Shown piece by piece: positions 49,364 to 59,199 of a stretch of DNA of 64,000 nucleotides; the stretch's first letter is position 1; each line of letters begins with the position of its first letter. A program made the translations under genes and the position numbers. The stretch covers positions 1 to 64,000 of the forward strand of contig JAPJBO010000626.1 in NCBI GenBank assembly GCA_030068145.1, read 5' to 3'. The DNA comes from Diplonema papillatum (lineage: Eukaryota > Euglenozoa > Diplonemea > Diplonemida > Diplonemidae). A model generated the notes under the pieces. It did no database searches and was not told where the DNA came from. It saw only the letters and a list, made by a program, of their open reading frames with translations.

Positions 49364-51102
49364 CCCACCTCGTTGCACACTCGGCACACCACCGTGGGGC
49401 AACAACCAGGAACACACTGGTAGGTGAGCAACGACACCTCCCGAAAGTGAGCCAAGGGCGCAGGACGTATCTGCGGCTGCTGCGGCAGTTGCCCGGTGGC
49501 AACCCCACACGCAGAACGCGTGGGAGGAAACATGTTTTCCCAACTACATTGAAGCCCCTTCCCGACGTAGCATCCGAGGAAGGTGCAAACATGGAGGGTG
49601 CTACGGTAGCCGTGCACGGGTCTTGGGCGCGTGCCTCGTGCAGGGCGGGTGCTTTGTGATCCGCCGCGAAGTTCTCTCCTGGTGCAATCCGGAGAGACCG
49701 GCGTCGAGTTTCGGCTCACAGCCGGTTCCTTCGGGCGGCAACCCTAGGAAGAGAGAGCGCCAGACACAATCCATCTTAAAAAGGACCACACACTCGGCAC
49801 ACCACGTGCACGACTGTGCGGGTATGCACTGGTAGTGGGAGGCGGCAGGCTTGAAAGAAAGACGAACGGGGCACTACCCCCTCGGGGGGCGTGAGCAAGT
49901 CCACGTGTTGGGAGGTGGCGCACTTGCATTCGCATCGTGGCAACGCAGCTGCAGAGGGCAGCAGAGGGAGAGTGAAGGGAGCCCGTCATGAAAGATAGGC
50001 TCGCCGCGCTGCCCTGCCCAGTCCGAGGCCTTTGACTCAAGGCTCGAGATCGCGCCTCTCGCGGTTGTCTTGCCTTTTCCCTGATGAAGCGCGAGGCATC
50101 GAATGAAAGGAGAATATACTGTATACATGCGAGGCGGGCAGCAAAAGAAGCAGATAATTAAAGGGTGGAAGGCAAGCAGGACTGCGAGCGTTTCAGCTCT
50201 TCCACAGGTGCCTGGCAGCCAGCCGAAGTCGGACTTCTTCTTAAGGTTCTTGAGGTGCAGTGCTTCCACCGCAAACACGTCCGCGAAGAAGTCAGTCGAG
50301 TTGCGCAACGTTGACTCCCTCTGAGATTCCGTGTCGCTCCTCTTCCGTTTATTGCGTTCTGACGCTCGCGTCTTTGGCGGCACCTTCTGTTTACACGACT
50401 TTTGGACTTCAGTCACGCAGCGGCGTAGGGGAAACAATGCTAGCAAAAAAAAAGGGGTTCGCGGGCCCTCGCGAAACGAAGCTCGAAGCCAGTTCGTTCG
50501 TGTTCATGCGCATTGCAGCTGCGCTGCCTTATCCGTTGGCAAGAAATGCAGTGTTGCGTGGACGGACACTCGTTTAACCAACCTAAACGAGCCCCGCATA
50601 CCACCGTTTTGCTTCACGCGAGTCGAGGCACGCTGACGTCCAACTCTTTGCAAGTTGCGGGAAGGGGCTTTTTGCCCTCAGGGTCTACCTCGCACGCTGA
50701 GCACGACATGCTGACCAAGCGAAAAACACACGACCAATGGTGAGCGACGAGGTGAACCGTCCCTGCCACGAAGCACGAACGAAAAAACTCAACCCCCTTT
50801 TCACGCTGTTCCAAGCAGGACGCGGGTGTTGCGGGAGGGGGGTGCTGGGTGCTGTGTGTGGGCCCCTCCTTTTTCCAAAGGGAAAAAGAGGAAAAGGGCC
50901 CGTCTCCAGGCGTCCCCCAGCGCCAACTTGCGGTGTTGAGCACATATCCATTCCAAGCACGTTGTCTTGCATCCCCCCCCAGCGCCAACCCCCGACCTCG
51001 ACCGGTAAGCGGCCTTTTTGGAAAGGCAGGGCCTCCGCACGAGCGGGGCTTTGGAAGCGCGTGCGGACGCTCCCGGCAGGCGCCGGTGTTGGGTTGGGGG
51101 AG
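49364..51102. other. Intergenic region between kinase and coiled-coil genes
   Basis: No gene is firmly recognised. A minus-strand open frame at 49874-50446 (190 codons) has a plausible stretch (ERNKRKRSDTESQRESTLRN to FFADVFAVEALHLKNLKKKS) that could be an exon of a small unknown gene, but no family or splice pattern supports it. The coiled-coil gene frame is open upstream to 50737, though the composition before 51103 is Pro/Arg-rich and non-heptad. Confidence 0.5.
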
Positions 51103-54100
51103 ATGGTGGGGGATGAGGGGGGTCCCGACGGAGTGGATGCGCTGAAGGTGGCGCTCGCCGCGTCGCGGGCGGAGACGGCGAAGGCGAAGGAGAAGATGAA
51201 GAAGTGGAAGGCCGACGCGGAGCGCATCATCCACGAGGAGCGCGACCTCATCCGCGGGCTCCGGGCCGACGCCGCCGAGAAGGACGCGACCCTGGCGCTG
51301 CTGCGGGCCGGCAAGGACGACGCCGCCGCGGACCCCGTCGAGCTCGAGTCCTGCCGCCAGCAGCTCGCCACCCTCCGCATCGTCAACGACGTCCTCACGC
51401 GGGAGGGCGCCGCCGCGGTGGCCGAATTGCAGGCAGCCTGCAAGCAGGCAAGCGACCGCGCTGATCATGCCGAAGCCACCCTCCAAACGCGCGAACAGCA
51501 AACCGACACACTGGCGCAGGAAGTCGCCGAATTGCAGTCGACCTGCAAGCAGGCAAGCGACCGCGCTGACCAGGCCGAAGCCGCCCTTCAAACGAGTGAA
51601 CAGAAAACCGATGCGCTGGCGCAGGAAGTCGCCGAATTGCAGTCGGCCTGCAAGCAGGCAAGCGACCGCGCGGACCAAGCCGAAGCCGCCCTTCAAACGC
51701 GTGAACAGAAAATCGATGCGCTGGCGCAGGAAGTCGCCGAATTGCAGTCGACCTGCAAGCAGGCAAGCGACCGCGCTGACCAGGCCGAAGCCGCCCTTCA
51801 AACGCGTGAACAGAAAACCGATGCGCTGGCGCAGGAAGTCGCCGAATTGCAGTCGACCTGCAAGCAGGCAAGCGACCGCGCTGACCAGGCCGAAGCCGCC
51901 CTTCAAACGAGTGAACAGAAAACCGATGCGCTGGCGCAGGAAGTCGCCGAATTGCAGTCGGCCTGCAAGCAGGCAAGCGACCGCGCGGACCAAGCCGAAG
52001 CCGCCCTTCAAACGCGTGAACAGAAAATCGATGCGCTGGCGCAGGAAGTCGCCGAATTGCAGTCGACCTGCAAGCAGGCAAGCGACCGCGCTGACCAGGC
52101 CGAAGCCGCCCTTCAAACGCGTGAACAGAAAACCGATGCGCTGGCGCAGGAAGTCGCCGAATTGCAGTCGGCAAGCGACCGCGCTGACCAGGCCGAAGCC
52201 GCCCTTCAAACGAGTGAACAGAAAACCGATGCGCTGGCGCAGGAAGTCGCCGAATTGCAGTCGACCTGCAAGCAGGCAAGCGACCGCGCTGACCAGGCCG
52301 AAGCCGCCCTTCAAACGCGTGAACAGAAAACCGATGCGCTGGCGCAGGAAGTCGCCGAATTGCAGTCGACAAGCGACCGCGCTGACCAGGCCGAAGCCGC
52401 CCTTCAAACGAGTGAACAGAAAACCGATGCGCTGGCACAGGAAGTCGCCGAATTGCAGTCGGCCTGCAAGCAGGCAAGCGACCGTGCGGACCAAGCCGAA
52501 GCCGCCCTTCAAATGCGTGAACAGAAAACCGATGCGCTGGCGCAGGAAGTCGTCGAATTGCGGTCAGCCTGCAAGCAGGCGTGCGACCGCGCGGACCAAG
52601 CCGAAGCCGGCCTGCGAGACTCCCGGCAGCAGACCAGCACACTGGACGCGGCGCTCGCCGAAGCCAAGCAGCGGGAAGCCGCTGCCGAACCTGCGGACCA
52701 GCAGGAGGCCGCGCTGGCAGCCTTGCGGCGAGAGGTCGAGCATCTCTCCGGCGACAACCGGAACCTGCGCGGGCAGCTCGCAGCGGCAGCTGCTGCCGCC
52801 AGCGAAGGAGTCGACGCGGCTCGCTTGCAGAACGAAAAGCTGTCAACGGACCTCGAGCAGACACAGGAGCAACTGGCTGAGCGGACCGTCGAACTCGAAG
52901 AACAGATCCGCGGGAGCCAGCTCGAGCAAGACCGCGCGTCTGAGCGGAAGGAGGGAAGCACTGAAGAGGCCATCGACGCTCTTCGGCGGGAGAACTTGAA
53001 CCTGGCGGCTGCGCTCGAGCAGCGCACGGCGCAAATCGACGAGCACAGCAGCAGCGAAGCCGGCCAACAGCTGGAGCAATGCCGAGGAGAGATCGAGACC
53101 CTGCGCGCCGCAAACGACGAGCTCTCGAAGCGGCTAGCCGAGCGAGGCAGCGTGCATCAAAGCAACGAGCACACCGCTGCGCCGTCGAGCGAATTAATGG
53201 CGGCAGGCGATGCCGCGACGCAACAAAGCAACGATGCGCCGTCGGACGAATTAAAGACGGCAGGGGATGCCGCGAAGCATCAAAGCAACGAGCACACCGC
53301 TGCGCCGTCGGACGAATTAAAGACGGCGGGCGATGCCGCGAATGGAGACGACGCCGACCTGGCTCGGAAGCTGGCCGCGGCGCGGGAGCAGCTCGCCGCG
53401 CAGGCGCTCGAGATCCACCAGCTCGCGGAGGCGAACGCGGACCTGCGGAACAGCGCGGCGGAGGCGGGCGCGAAGCTACGCGAGTCGCCGCAGCCGCCGG
53501 AAGCCGAGCCGCCGGCCGCCGCGTCCTCGGCCGGCAAGCGCGGCAAGAAGCGCAACCGCACGAGCCAGAGCAGCGCCGCGCACTCGGCCAACGGCGGCGG
53601 CGCGGAGCACGCCGCGGGGCCCCGGAAGTTCGCCGTCGGCGAAGTTTCGGCGCTGCAGAAGCGGGCCGAAGAGCTCGAGAAGGCGCTCGTCGACGCCCGC
53701 GGCGACGGCGTGCGCAAGGCGGCGGAGCTCGCCGCGGTGCGTGCCGAGGTGCTCGCACTGGGCGACGAGGCGGCAGCTGCTGGCAAGCGGAGCCTCGAGC
53801 GCGATCAACGAAGCAGCGAGCGGATTGCTGTACTGACGAACGAGTTGCAGGCGGCAAAGGATGCCCTGCTCCGAGTGTCCGCAGAGCGCGGGAATCAAAG
53901 CAACGAACAGGTCGCTGGGCTGTCCAACGACTTGAAGGCAGCAGAGGATGCCCTCCGGGCAGCAGCCGAACGCGAGCATCAAAGCAACGAACGCATCGCT
54001 GCACTATCGAACGAATTAAAGACAGCAGAAGATGCCTTCCGGGTAGCGGCGGAACGCGAGCATCAAAGCAACGAACGCATCGCTGCACTATCGAACGAAT

Positions 54101-55011
54101 TAAAGACAGCAGAAGATGCCTTCCGGGTAGCGGCGGAACGCGAGCATCAAAACAACGAGCGCATCGCTGCAGTATCGAACGAATTGAAAACAGCAGAAGA
54201 TGCCCTCCGGGTAGCGGCGGAACGTGAGCATGAAAGCAACGAGCGGATCGCTGCGCTGACGAACGATGCGAAGGCAGCCGAAGATGCCCTCCGAGGAGCA
54301 AACGAAGCACGAGCTGCGCTGGCATTCGAGGGGGAATCGTCGCGGGTAGCAATCGTTGCACGCGAGAATGAAAGCAAGGCGCAGATCGCCGCGCTGACGA
54401 ACGACTTGAAGACGGCGGAAAATGCCCTCCGAGTGCGTGACGAAGACGCAATTGCGAAGCTTCAAGAAGAGAGTGGGCGCGACGATGAAGTAAACGAGCG
54501 CCATCGACTCGTCGTTGAACGCGAGTGCGAAGCCGAGGGCCTGCGCCTCGAACTATCTGCCAGCAACGAACTGGTTGCGGTGCTATCCTCGCGGAACACC
54601 GAGGCAGAACGCCTCGCCTCGTCTCAAACGCTCGTGCAGCATCAGGATGGATTGGACGAGCTGCAAGGCATGCTCAGGCAGAGGGATGATCGTGTGTCCG
54701 AACTGGAGACGGTCTGCACTCAACTCGAGGAACAGGTGCGGCTCAAGGTGGAGCACGTCAGCAAAATCAAGGAGCGGGCTCAGAAGTTTATGCGCGAGAA
54801 ACAATCTGCCCACACCGAAGCCGCAGCGGCACTGCAAGCTGAAGTCGCGAGGCTCGAAGAAGCAGTTCGCGAATCGGAGGAAAAGCGGAAGCAGGCCCGC
54901 GAACTTTCAAACGACCTTGAGGGCGTTGCAGAAGAACGTCGACGGCAGGTCTCTGAGGTCTGCCCAAATACTTCTATTTCGACAGTTTCACTTTCAGTTT
55001 GGATCGCATAA
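51103..55011 (+). CDS. Long coiled-coil protein with amplified heptad repeats, about 1285-1302 aa
   Basis: Almost the whole protein is predicted coiled coil. Residues about 8-105 are charged heptads. From 51424 come twelve units of a 35-residue repeat (ELQSxCKQASDRADQAEAAL, then QTREQKTDALAQEVA), exactly five heptads; units 8 and 10 lack four residues, which makes a stutter. About 53155-53340 holds a small repeat (QSNEHTAAPSDELKTAGDAA). 53485-53630 is a Pro/Lys spacer (SAGKRGKKRNRTSQSS). 53890-54300 carries five units of 28 residues (QSNERIAALSNELKTAEDA, then AEREH), four heptads. The C-terminus LEEAVRESEEKRKQ is also heptad. The start is chosen where the composition changes. It either ends at 55011 or splices at 54957/54958 (GTCTGC) into exons beyond the satellite. 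It resembles golgins or other tethers in style only; no GRIP, ARF or motor domain is visible. Confidence 0.8.
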   Translation: MVGDEGGPDGVDALKVALAASRAETAKAKEKMKKWKADAERIIHEERDLIRGLRADAAEKDATLALLRAGKDDAAADPVELESCRQQLATLRIVNDVLTREGAAAVAELQAACKQASDRADHAEATLQTREQQTDTLAQEVAELQSTCKQASDRADQAEAALQTSEQKTDALAQEVAELQSACKQASDRADQAEAALQTREQKIDALAQEVAELQSTCKQASDRADQAEAALQTREQKTDALAQEVAELQSTCKQASDRADQAEAALQTSEQKTDALAQEVAELQSACKQASDRADQAEAALQTREQKIDALAQEVAELQSTCKQASDRADQAEAALQTREQKTDALAQEVAELQSASDRADQAEAALQTSEQKTDALAQEVAELQSTCKQASDRADQAEAALQTREQKTDALAQEVAELQSTSDRADQAEAALQTSEQKTDALAQEVAELQSACKQASDRADQAEAALQMREQKTDALAQEVVELRSACKQACDRADQAEAGLRDSRQQTSTLDAALAEAKQREAAAEPADQQEAALAALRREVEHLSGDNRNLRGQLAAAAAAASEGVDAARLQNEKLSTDLEQTQEQLAERTVELEEQIRGSQLEQDRASERKEGSTEEAIDALRRENLNLAAALEQRTAQIDEHSSSEAGQQLEQCRGEIETLRAANDELSKRLAERGSVHQSNEHTAAPSSELMAAGDAATQQSNDAPSDELKTAGDAAKHQSNEHTAAPSDELKTAGDAANGDDADLARKLAAAREQLAAQALEIHQLAEANADLRNSAAEAGAKLRESPQPPEAEPPAAASSAGKRGKKRNRTSQSSAAHSANGGGAEHAAGPRKFAVGEVSALQKRAEELEKALVDARGDGVRKAAELAAVRAEVLALGDEAAAAGKRSLERDQRSSERIAVLTNELQAAKDALLRVSAERGNQSNEQVAGLSNDLKAAEDALRAAAEREHQSNERIAALSNELKTAEDAFRVAAEREHQSNERIAALSNELKTAEDAFRVAAEREHQNNERIAAVSNELKTAEDALRVAAEREHESNERIAALTNDAKAAEDALRGANEARAALAFEGESSRVAIVARENESKAQIAALTNDLKTAENALRVRDEDAIAKLQEESGRDDEVNERHRLVVERECEAEGLRLELSASNELVAVLSSRNTEAERLASSQTLVQHQDGLDELQGMLRQRDDRVSELETVCTQLEEQVRLKVEHVSKIKERAQKFMREKQSAHTEAAAALQAEVARLEEAVRESEEKRKQARELSNDLEGVAEERRRQVSEVCPNTSISTVSLSVWIA
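51424..52668 (+). repeat. 105-bp coding tandem repeat, about 12 units with higher-order structure
   Basis: Units of 105 bp (two of 93 bp). Variants T/S, A/R-I and T/R-T in units 2-4 (51529-51843) are repeated in the same order in units 5-7 (51844-52158), so a 315-bp block was duplicated. The frame is kept by every change. The most divergent units are the first and last, as expected for amplification from the middle. Confidence 0.95.
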
Positions 55012-55037
55012 GATCCCCACACATTTCTTGCCAACTA

Positions 55038-57995
55038 CCAACCAAATTCTTGGAACCAAATTCTTGGAACCAAATTCTTGGAACCAAATTCTTGGAACCA
55101 AATTCTTGGAACCAAATTCTTGGAACCAAATTCTTGGAACCAAATTCTTGGAACCAAATTCTTGGAACCAAATTCTTGGAACCGGAACCAAATTCTTGGA
55201 ACGAACCAAATTCTTGGAACCGGAACCAAATTCTTGGAACCAAATTCTTGGAACCAAATTCTTGGAACCAAATTCTTGGAACCAAATTCTTGGAACCAAA
55301 TTCTTGGAACCAAATTCTTGGAACCAAATTCTTGGAACCAAATTCTTGGAACCAAATTCTTGGAACCAAATTCTTGGAACCAAATTCTTGGAACCAAATT
55401 CTTGGAACCAAATTCTTGGAACCAAATTCTTGGAACCAAATTCTTGGAACCAAATTCTTGGAACCAAATTCTTGGAACCAAATTCTTGGAACCAAATTCT
55501 TGGAACCAAATTCTTGGAACCAAATTCTTGGAACCAAATTCTTGGAACCAAATTCTTGGAACCAAATTCTTGGAACCAAATTCTTGGAACCAAATTCTTG
55601 GAACCAAATTCTTGGAACCAAATTCTTGGAACCAAATTCTTGGAACCAAATTCTTGGAACCAAATTCTTGGAACCAAATTCTTGGAACCAAATTCTTGGA
55701 ACCAAATTCTTGGAACCAAATTCTTGGAACCAAATTCTTGGAACCAAATTCTTGGAACCAAATTCTTGGAACCAAATTCTTGGAACCAAATTCTTGGAAC
55801 CAAATTCTTGGAACCAAATTCTTGGAACCAAATTCTTGGAACCAAATTCTTGGAACCAAATTCTTGGAACCAAATTCTTGGAACCAAATTCTTGGAACCA
55901 AATTCTTGGAACCAAATTCTTGGAACCAAATTCTTGGAACCAAATTCTTGGAACCAAATTCTTGGAACCAAATTCTTGGAACCAAATTCTTGGAACCAAA
56001 TTCTTGGAACCAAATTCTTGGAACCAAATTCTTGGAACCAAATTCTTGGAACCAAATTCTTGGAACCAAATTCTTGGAACCAAATTCTTGGAACCAAATT
56101 CTTGGAACCAAATTCTTGGAACCAAATTCTTGGAACCAAATTCTTGGAACCAAATTCTTGGAACCAAATTCTTGGAACCAAATTCTTGGAACCAAATTCT
56201 TGGAACCAAATTCTTGGAACCAAATTCTTGGAACCAAATTCTTGGAACCAAATTCTTGGAACCAAATTCTTGGAACCAAATTCTTGGAACCAAATTCTTG
56301 GAACCAAATTCTTGGAACCAAATTCTTGGAACCAAATTCTTGGAACCAAATTCTTGGAACCAAATTCTTGGAACCAAATTCTTGGAACCAAATTCTTGGA
56401 ACCAAATTCTTGGAACCAAATTCTTGGAACCAAATTCTTGGAACCAAATTCTTGGAACCAAATTCTTGGAACCAAATTCTTGGAACCAAATTCTTGGAAC
56501 CAAATTCTTGGAACCAAATTCTTGGAACCAAATTCTTGGAACCAAATTCTTGGAACCAAATTCTTGGAACCAAATTCTTGGAACCAAATTCTTGGAACCA
56601 AATTCTTGGAACCAAATTCTTGGAACCAAATTCTTGGAACCAAATTCTTGGAACCAAATTCTTGGAACCAAATTCTTGGAACCAAATTCTTGGAACCAAA
56701 TTCTTGGAACCAAATTCTTGGAACCAAATTCTTGGAACCAAATTCTTGGAACCAAATTCTTGGAACCAAATTCTTGGAACCAAATTCTTGGAACCAAATT
56801 CTTGGAACCAAATTCTTGGAACCAAATTCTTGGAACCAAATTCTTGGAACCAAATTCTTGGAACCAAATTCTTGGAACCAAATTCTTGGAACCAAATTCT
56901 TGGAACCAAATTCTTGGAACCAAATTCTTGGAACCAAATTCTTGGAACCAAATTCTTGGAACCAAATTCTTGGAACCAAATTCTTGGAACCAAATTCTTG
57001 GAACCAAATTCTTGGAACCAAATTCTTGGAACCAAATTCTTGGAACCAAATTCTTGGAACCAAATTCTTGGAACCAAATTCTTGGAACCAAATTCTTGGA
57101 ACCAAATTCTTGGAACCAAATTCTTGGAACCAAATTCTTGGAACCAAATTCTTGGAACCAAATTCTTGGAACCAAATTCTTGGAACCAAATTCTTGGAAC
57201 CAAATTCTTGGAACCAAATTCTTGGAACCAAATTCTTGGAACCAAATTCTTGGAACCAAATTCTTGGAACCAAATTCTTGGAACCAAATTCTTGGAACCA
57301 AATTCTTGGAACCAAATTCTTGGAACCAAATTCTTGGAACCAAATTCTTGGAACCAAATTCTTGGAACCAAATTCTTGGAACCAAATTCTTGGAACCAAA
57401 TTCTTGGAACCAAATTCTTGGAACCAAATTCTTGGAACCAAATTCTTGGAACCAAATTCTTGGAACCAAATTCTTGGAACCAAATTCTTGGAACCAAATT
57501 CTTGGAACCAAATTCTTGGAACCAAATTCTTGGAACCAAATTCTTGGAACCAAATTCTTGGAACCAAATTCTTGGAACCAAATTCTTGGAACCAAATTCT
57601 TGGAACCAAATTCTTGGAACCAAATTCTTGGAACCAAATTCTTGGAACCAAATTCTTGGAACCAAATTCTTGGAACCAAATTCTTGGAACCAAATTCTTG
57701 GAACCAAATTCTTGGAACCAAATTCTTGGAACCAAATTCTTGGAACCAAATTCTTGGAACCAAATTCTTGGAACCAAATTCTTGGAACCAAATTCTTGGA
57801 ACCAAATTCTTGGAACCAAATTCTTGGAACCAAATTCTTGGAACCAAATTCTTGGAACCAAATTCTTGGAACCAAATTCTTGGAACCAAATTCTTGGAAC
57901 CAAATTCTTGGAACCAAATTCTTGGAACCAAATTCTTGGAACCAAATTCTTGGAACCAAATTCTTGGAACCAAATTCTTGGAACCAAATTCTTGG
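55038..57995 (+). repeat. 14-bp satellite, about 210 copies (2.95 kb)
   Basis: Almost perfect head-to-tail copies of GGAACCAAATTCTT. Irregular units with small insertions (CCGGAACC, GAACGAACC) are confined to about 55166-55235. The unit has no stop in any frame on either strand, so long open frames appear in all six; they are artefacts. It begins about 25 bp after the coiled-coil stop and ends two bases before the tRNA terminator. Confidence 0.98.
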
Positions 57996-57996
57996 T

Positions 57997-58003
57997 AAAA
58001 AAA
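57997..58003 (-). terminator. Pol III terminator of the tRNA gene
   Basis: Seven T on the minus strand directly after the last base of the tRNA, the standard RNA polymerase III stop. Confidence 0.85.
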
Positions 58004-58076
58004 CACCTCCCGCGGGGCTCGAACCCGCGACCACAAGGTTAAGGGCCTTGCGCTCTACCGACTGAGCTAGGGAGGC
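58004..58076 (-). tRNA. tRNA-Lys (anticodon CUU), with C33
   Basis: A 73-nt cloverleaf. Acceptor GCCTCCC pairs with GGGAGGT (G1-U72 wobble). The D arm is GCTC/GAGC with loop AGTCGGTA. The anticodon stem is CAAGG/CCTTG with loop CCCTTAA. The variable loop is TGGTC. The T arm is GCGGG/CCCGC with TTCGAGC. The discriminator base is G73. The D arm and T loop fit the pol III A and B boxes, and no intron is present. The anticodon CUU reads AAG (Lys). Base 33, almost always U, is C here; C33 is known in some initiator tRNAs but is unusual for an elongator. All stems are intact, so it may be functional or a very recent pseudogene. Confidence 0.93.
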
Positions 58077-58084
58077 GTCTGCGG

Positions 58085-58466
58085 CGCGAGAAAAAAAAAA
58101 GCTTTTCCAAGGGTGGGTCCATTTTGAGGACCCGTAATGCCTGGCCCTCAGGAAATTGAAAACGGGTTCTGAAACGGCTACTGCCTCTGAGGTTGGCAGC
58201 AGCTACGCAAATTATCGCACGGGCCAGGTAAGACGCGAAGGGCGGGGCGGGCAGGGGATATGGCCACGGCGGCCCTGAGAGCGAAGTCATTCAATGAATC
58301 GAAGGCGGGGTCGGCCGAGGTGCGGCTGGCTTTACGACGCGAAGCGATATCGGGCCGAGCGAGATGAAGGCGGAGGAGACCCAAGCGACAGACGGCGACA
58401 GAGGTGACTACAGCGATGCTCGCTTCGATGAGTTTGCTGGCTTTCAAGAGAGTTTGTTCAAAGGGC
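58085..58466 (+). pseudogene. Duplicated PRP6 promoter and truncated first exon
   Basis: Copy 2 of 8915-9314. It keeps the promoter and the ATG (58260), but a 19-bp deletion after 16 codons shifts the frame, and the homology stops at AAAGGGC (58466). Two substitutions in 382 bases mean the copy is recent. The upstream neighbour is a tRNA gene, which may be the ancestral neighbour of PRP6 before the LINE separated them in copy 1. Confidence 0.93.
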
Positions 58467-59102
58467 CAAGGCGTTCAGGCCGCCGGGCCGTTCGCGGACG
58501 ACGACCTGCCGGAGCTGGCCGCCCGGCGGGAGGTCCGCCGGGCGCAAGAACGCGCGGGGGAGCTGGAAGCCCAACTCCTCCGCGAGTTCAACAGCTGGGC
58601 CCCCACCCCGGTGGAGGCTCTTTGCCTCGTGTGCGGTAGGCTCAGCACCACCGCCGGGGAGGAAGCCCAGCACCGGGCCCGGCATCGCAAGGATGCTGTG
58701 ACCCAAGGCCGCGACTCGCTCGTCGTGGCCCATGTGGCGGTGGGAGACGGGGGCCTCCGCCACATGCGCGAGCTCTGCCTGCGGTGGCAGGCGGAGAGGC
58801 CCCAGGCCCAGCCGGCTCTGGGTGGCCCCCAACAGGGCTTCCCGTTCGCGGCACCGGGCCCTTTCGGGGCCCCGATCCAGCCCGTCCTGCAGGCGGGCCC
58901 AGCCGCCCCTCACCCTGCTCCGAGGGGGGCGGAGCAGGGTGAGGAGGCCGCCTTCGAGCGCGAGGCTTCCATGGCTCCCGCTTGCGACCGTGTCCTGTTC
59001 GTCAGCGCGTCGAACAGGACGGCGTCGTCCCCTGCTTCCCCTCGGGACGGGAGCCTGCCTCCGCCTGCGTTCCGGCCCAGGGCACTGTCGCTGGTGGCGT
59101 GA
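58404..59102 (+). CDS. GC-rich ORF with one C2H2 zinc finger
   Basis: The frame starts inside the PRP6 duplicate (first 21 codons, not PRP6's own frame) and continues into unrelated GC-rich DNA from 58467. The natural protein is probably from 58467 on: PFADDDLPELAARREVRRAQ (helical, charged), then CLVCGRLSTT to QHRARH, a C-x2-C-x12-H-x3-H zinc finger, then a Pro/Ala/Gly-rich tail. It is likely the beginning of the large element that continues to the window's end with an RT. N-terminal C2H2 fingers are typical of R2-like LINEs, but here the finger is in a separate ORF. The start codon is unknown, because the join to the PRP6 piece looks like a truncation. Confidence 0.5.
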   Translation: MTTAMLASMSLLAFKRVCSKGQGVQAAGPFADDDLPELAARREVRRAQERAGELEAQLLREFNSWAPTPVEALCLVCGRLSTTAGEEAQHRARHRKDAVTQGRDSLVVAHVAVGDGGLRHMRELCLRWQAERPQAQPALGGPQQGFPFAAPGPFGAPIQPVLQAGPAAPHPAPRGAEQGEEAAFEREASMAPACDRVLFVSASNRTASSPASPRDGSLPPPAFRPRALSLVA

Positions 59103-59199
59103 CGTCGTCCCAGCGGCGATCATAGCTTGCCTCATGGTCGGTGTTCTTCCCCTTCGTTTGTTTGTAAGTATCCGCTTTGGTTTCACCCTTTGTTTTCAG

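Noticed and set aside
51467-54227. Long plus-strand frames in other phases of the coiled-coil gene
   Set aside because: Repeat-driven shadows; Lys/Arg/Pro polymers rather than heptads.
50614-54451. Long minus-strand frames (632 and 1018 codons) over the coiled-coil gene
   Set aside because: Mirror images of the tandem coding repeat; Arg/Pro-rich low-complexity products with no domain.
55038-57995. Heat-shock elements in the 14-bp satellite
   Set aside because: TTC and GAA are 3 bp apart in TTCTTGGAA, not the required 2 bp, so the HSE spacing is not met.
55038-57995. Telomeric repeat
   Set aside because: The unit is not G-rich on one strand in the T/G pattern of telomeres and is followed by single-copy-like sequence.
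54515-58065. Several long open frames (about 1000 codons each) on both strands over 54.5-58.1 kb
   Set aside because: They are produced by the 14-bp satellite, which has no stop in any frame; the peptides are pure 14-residue periodicity.
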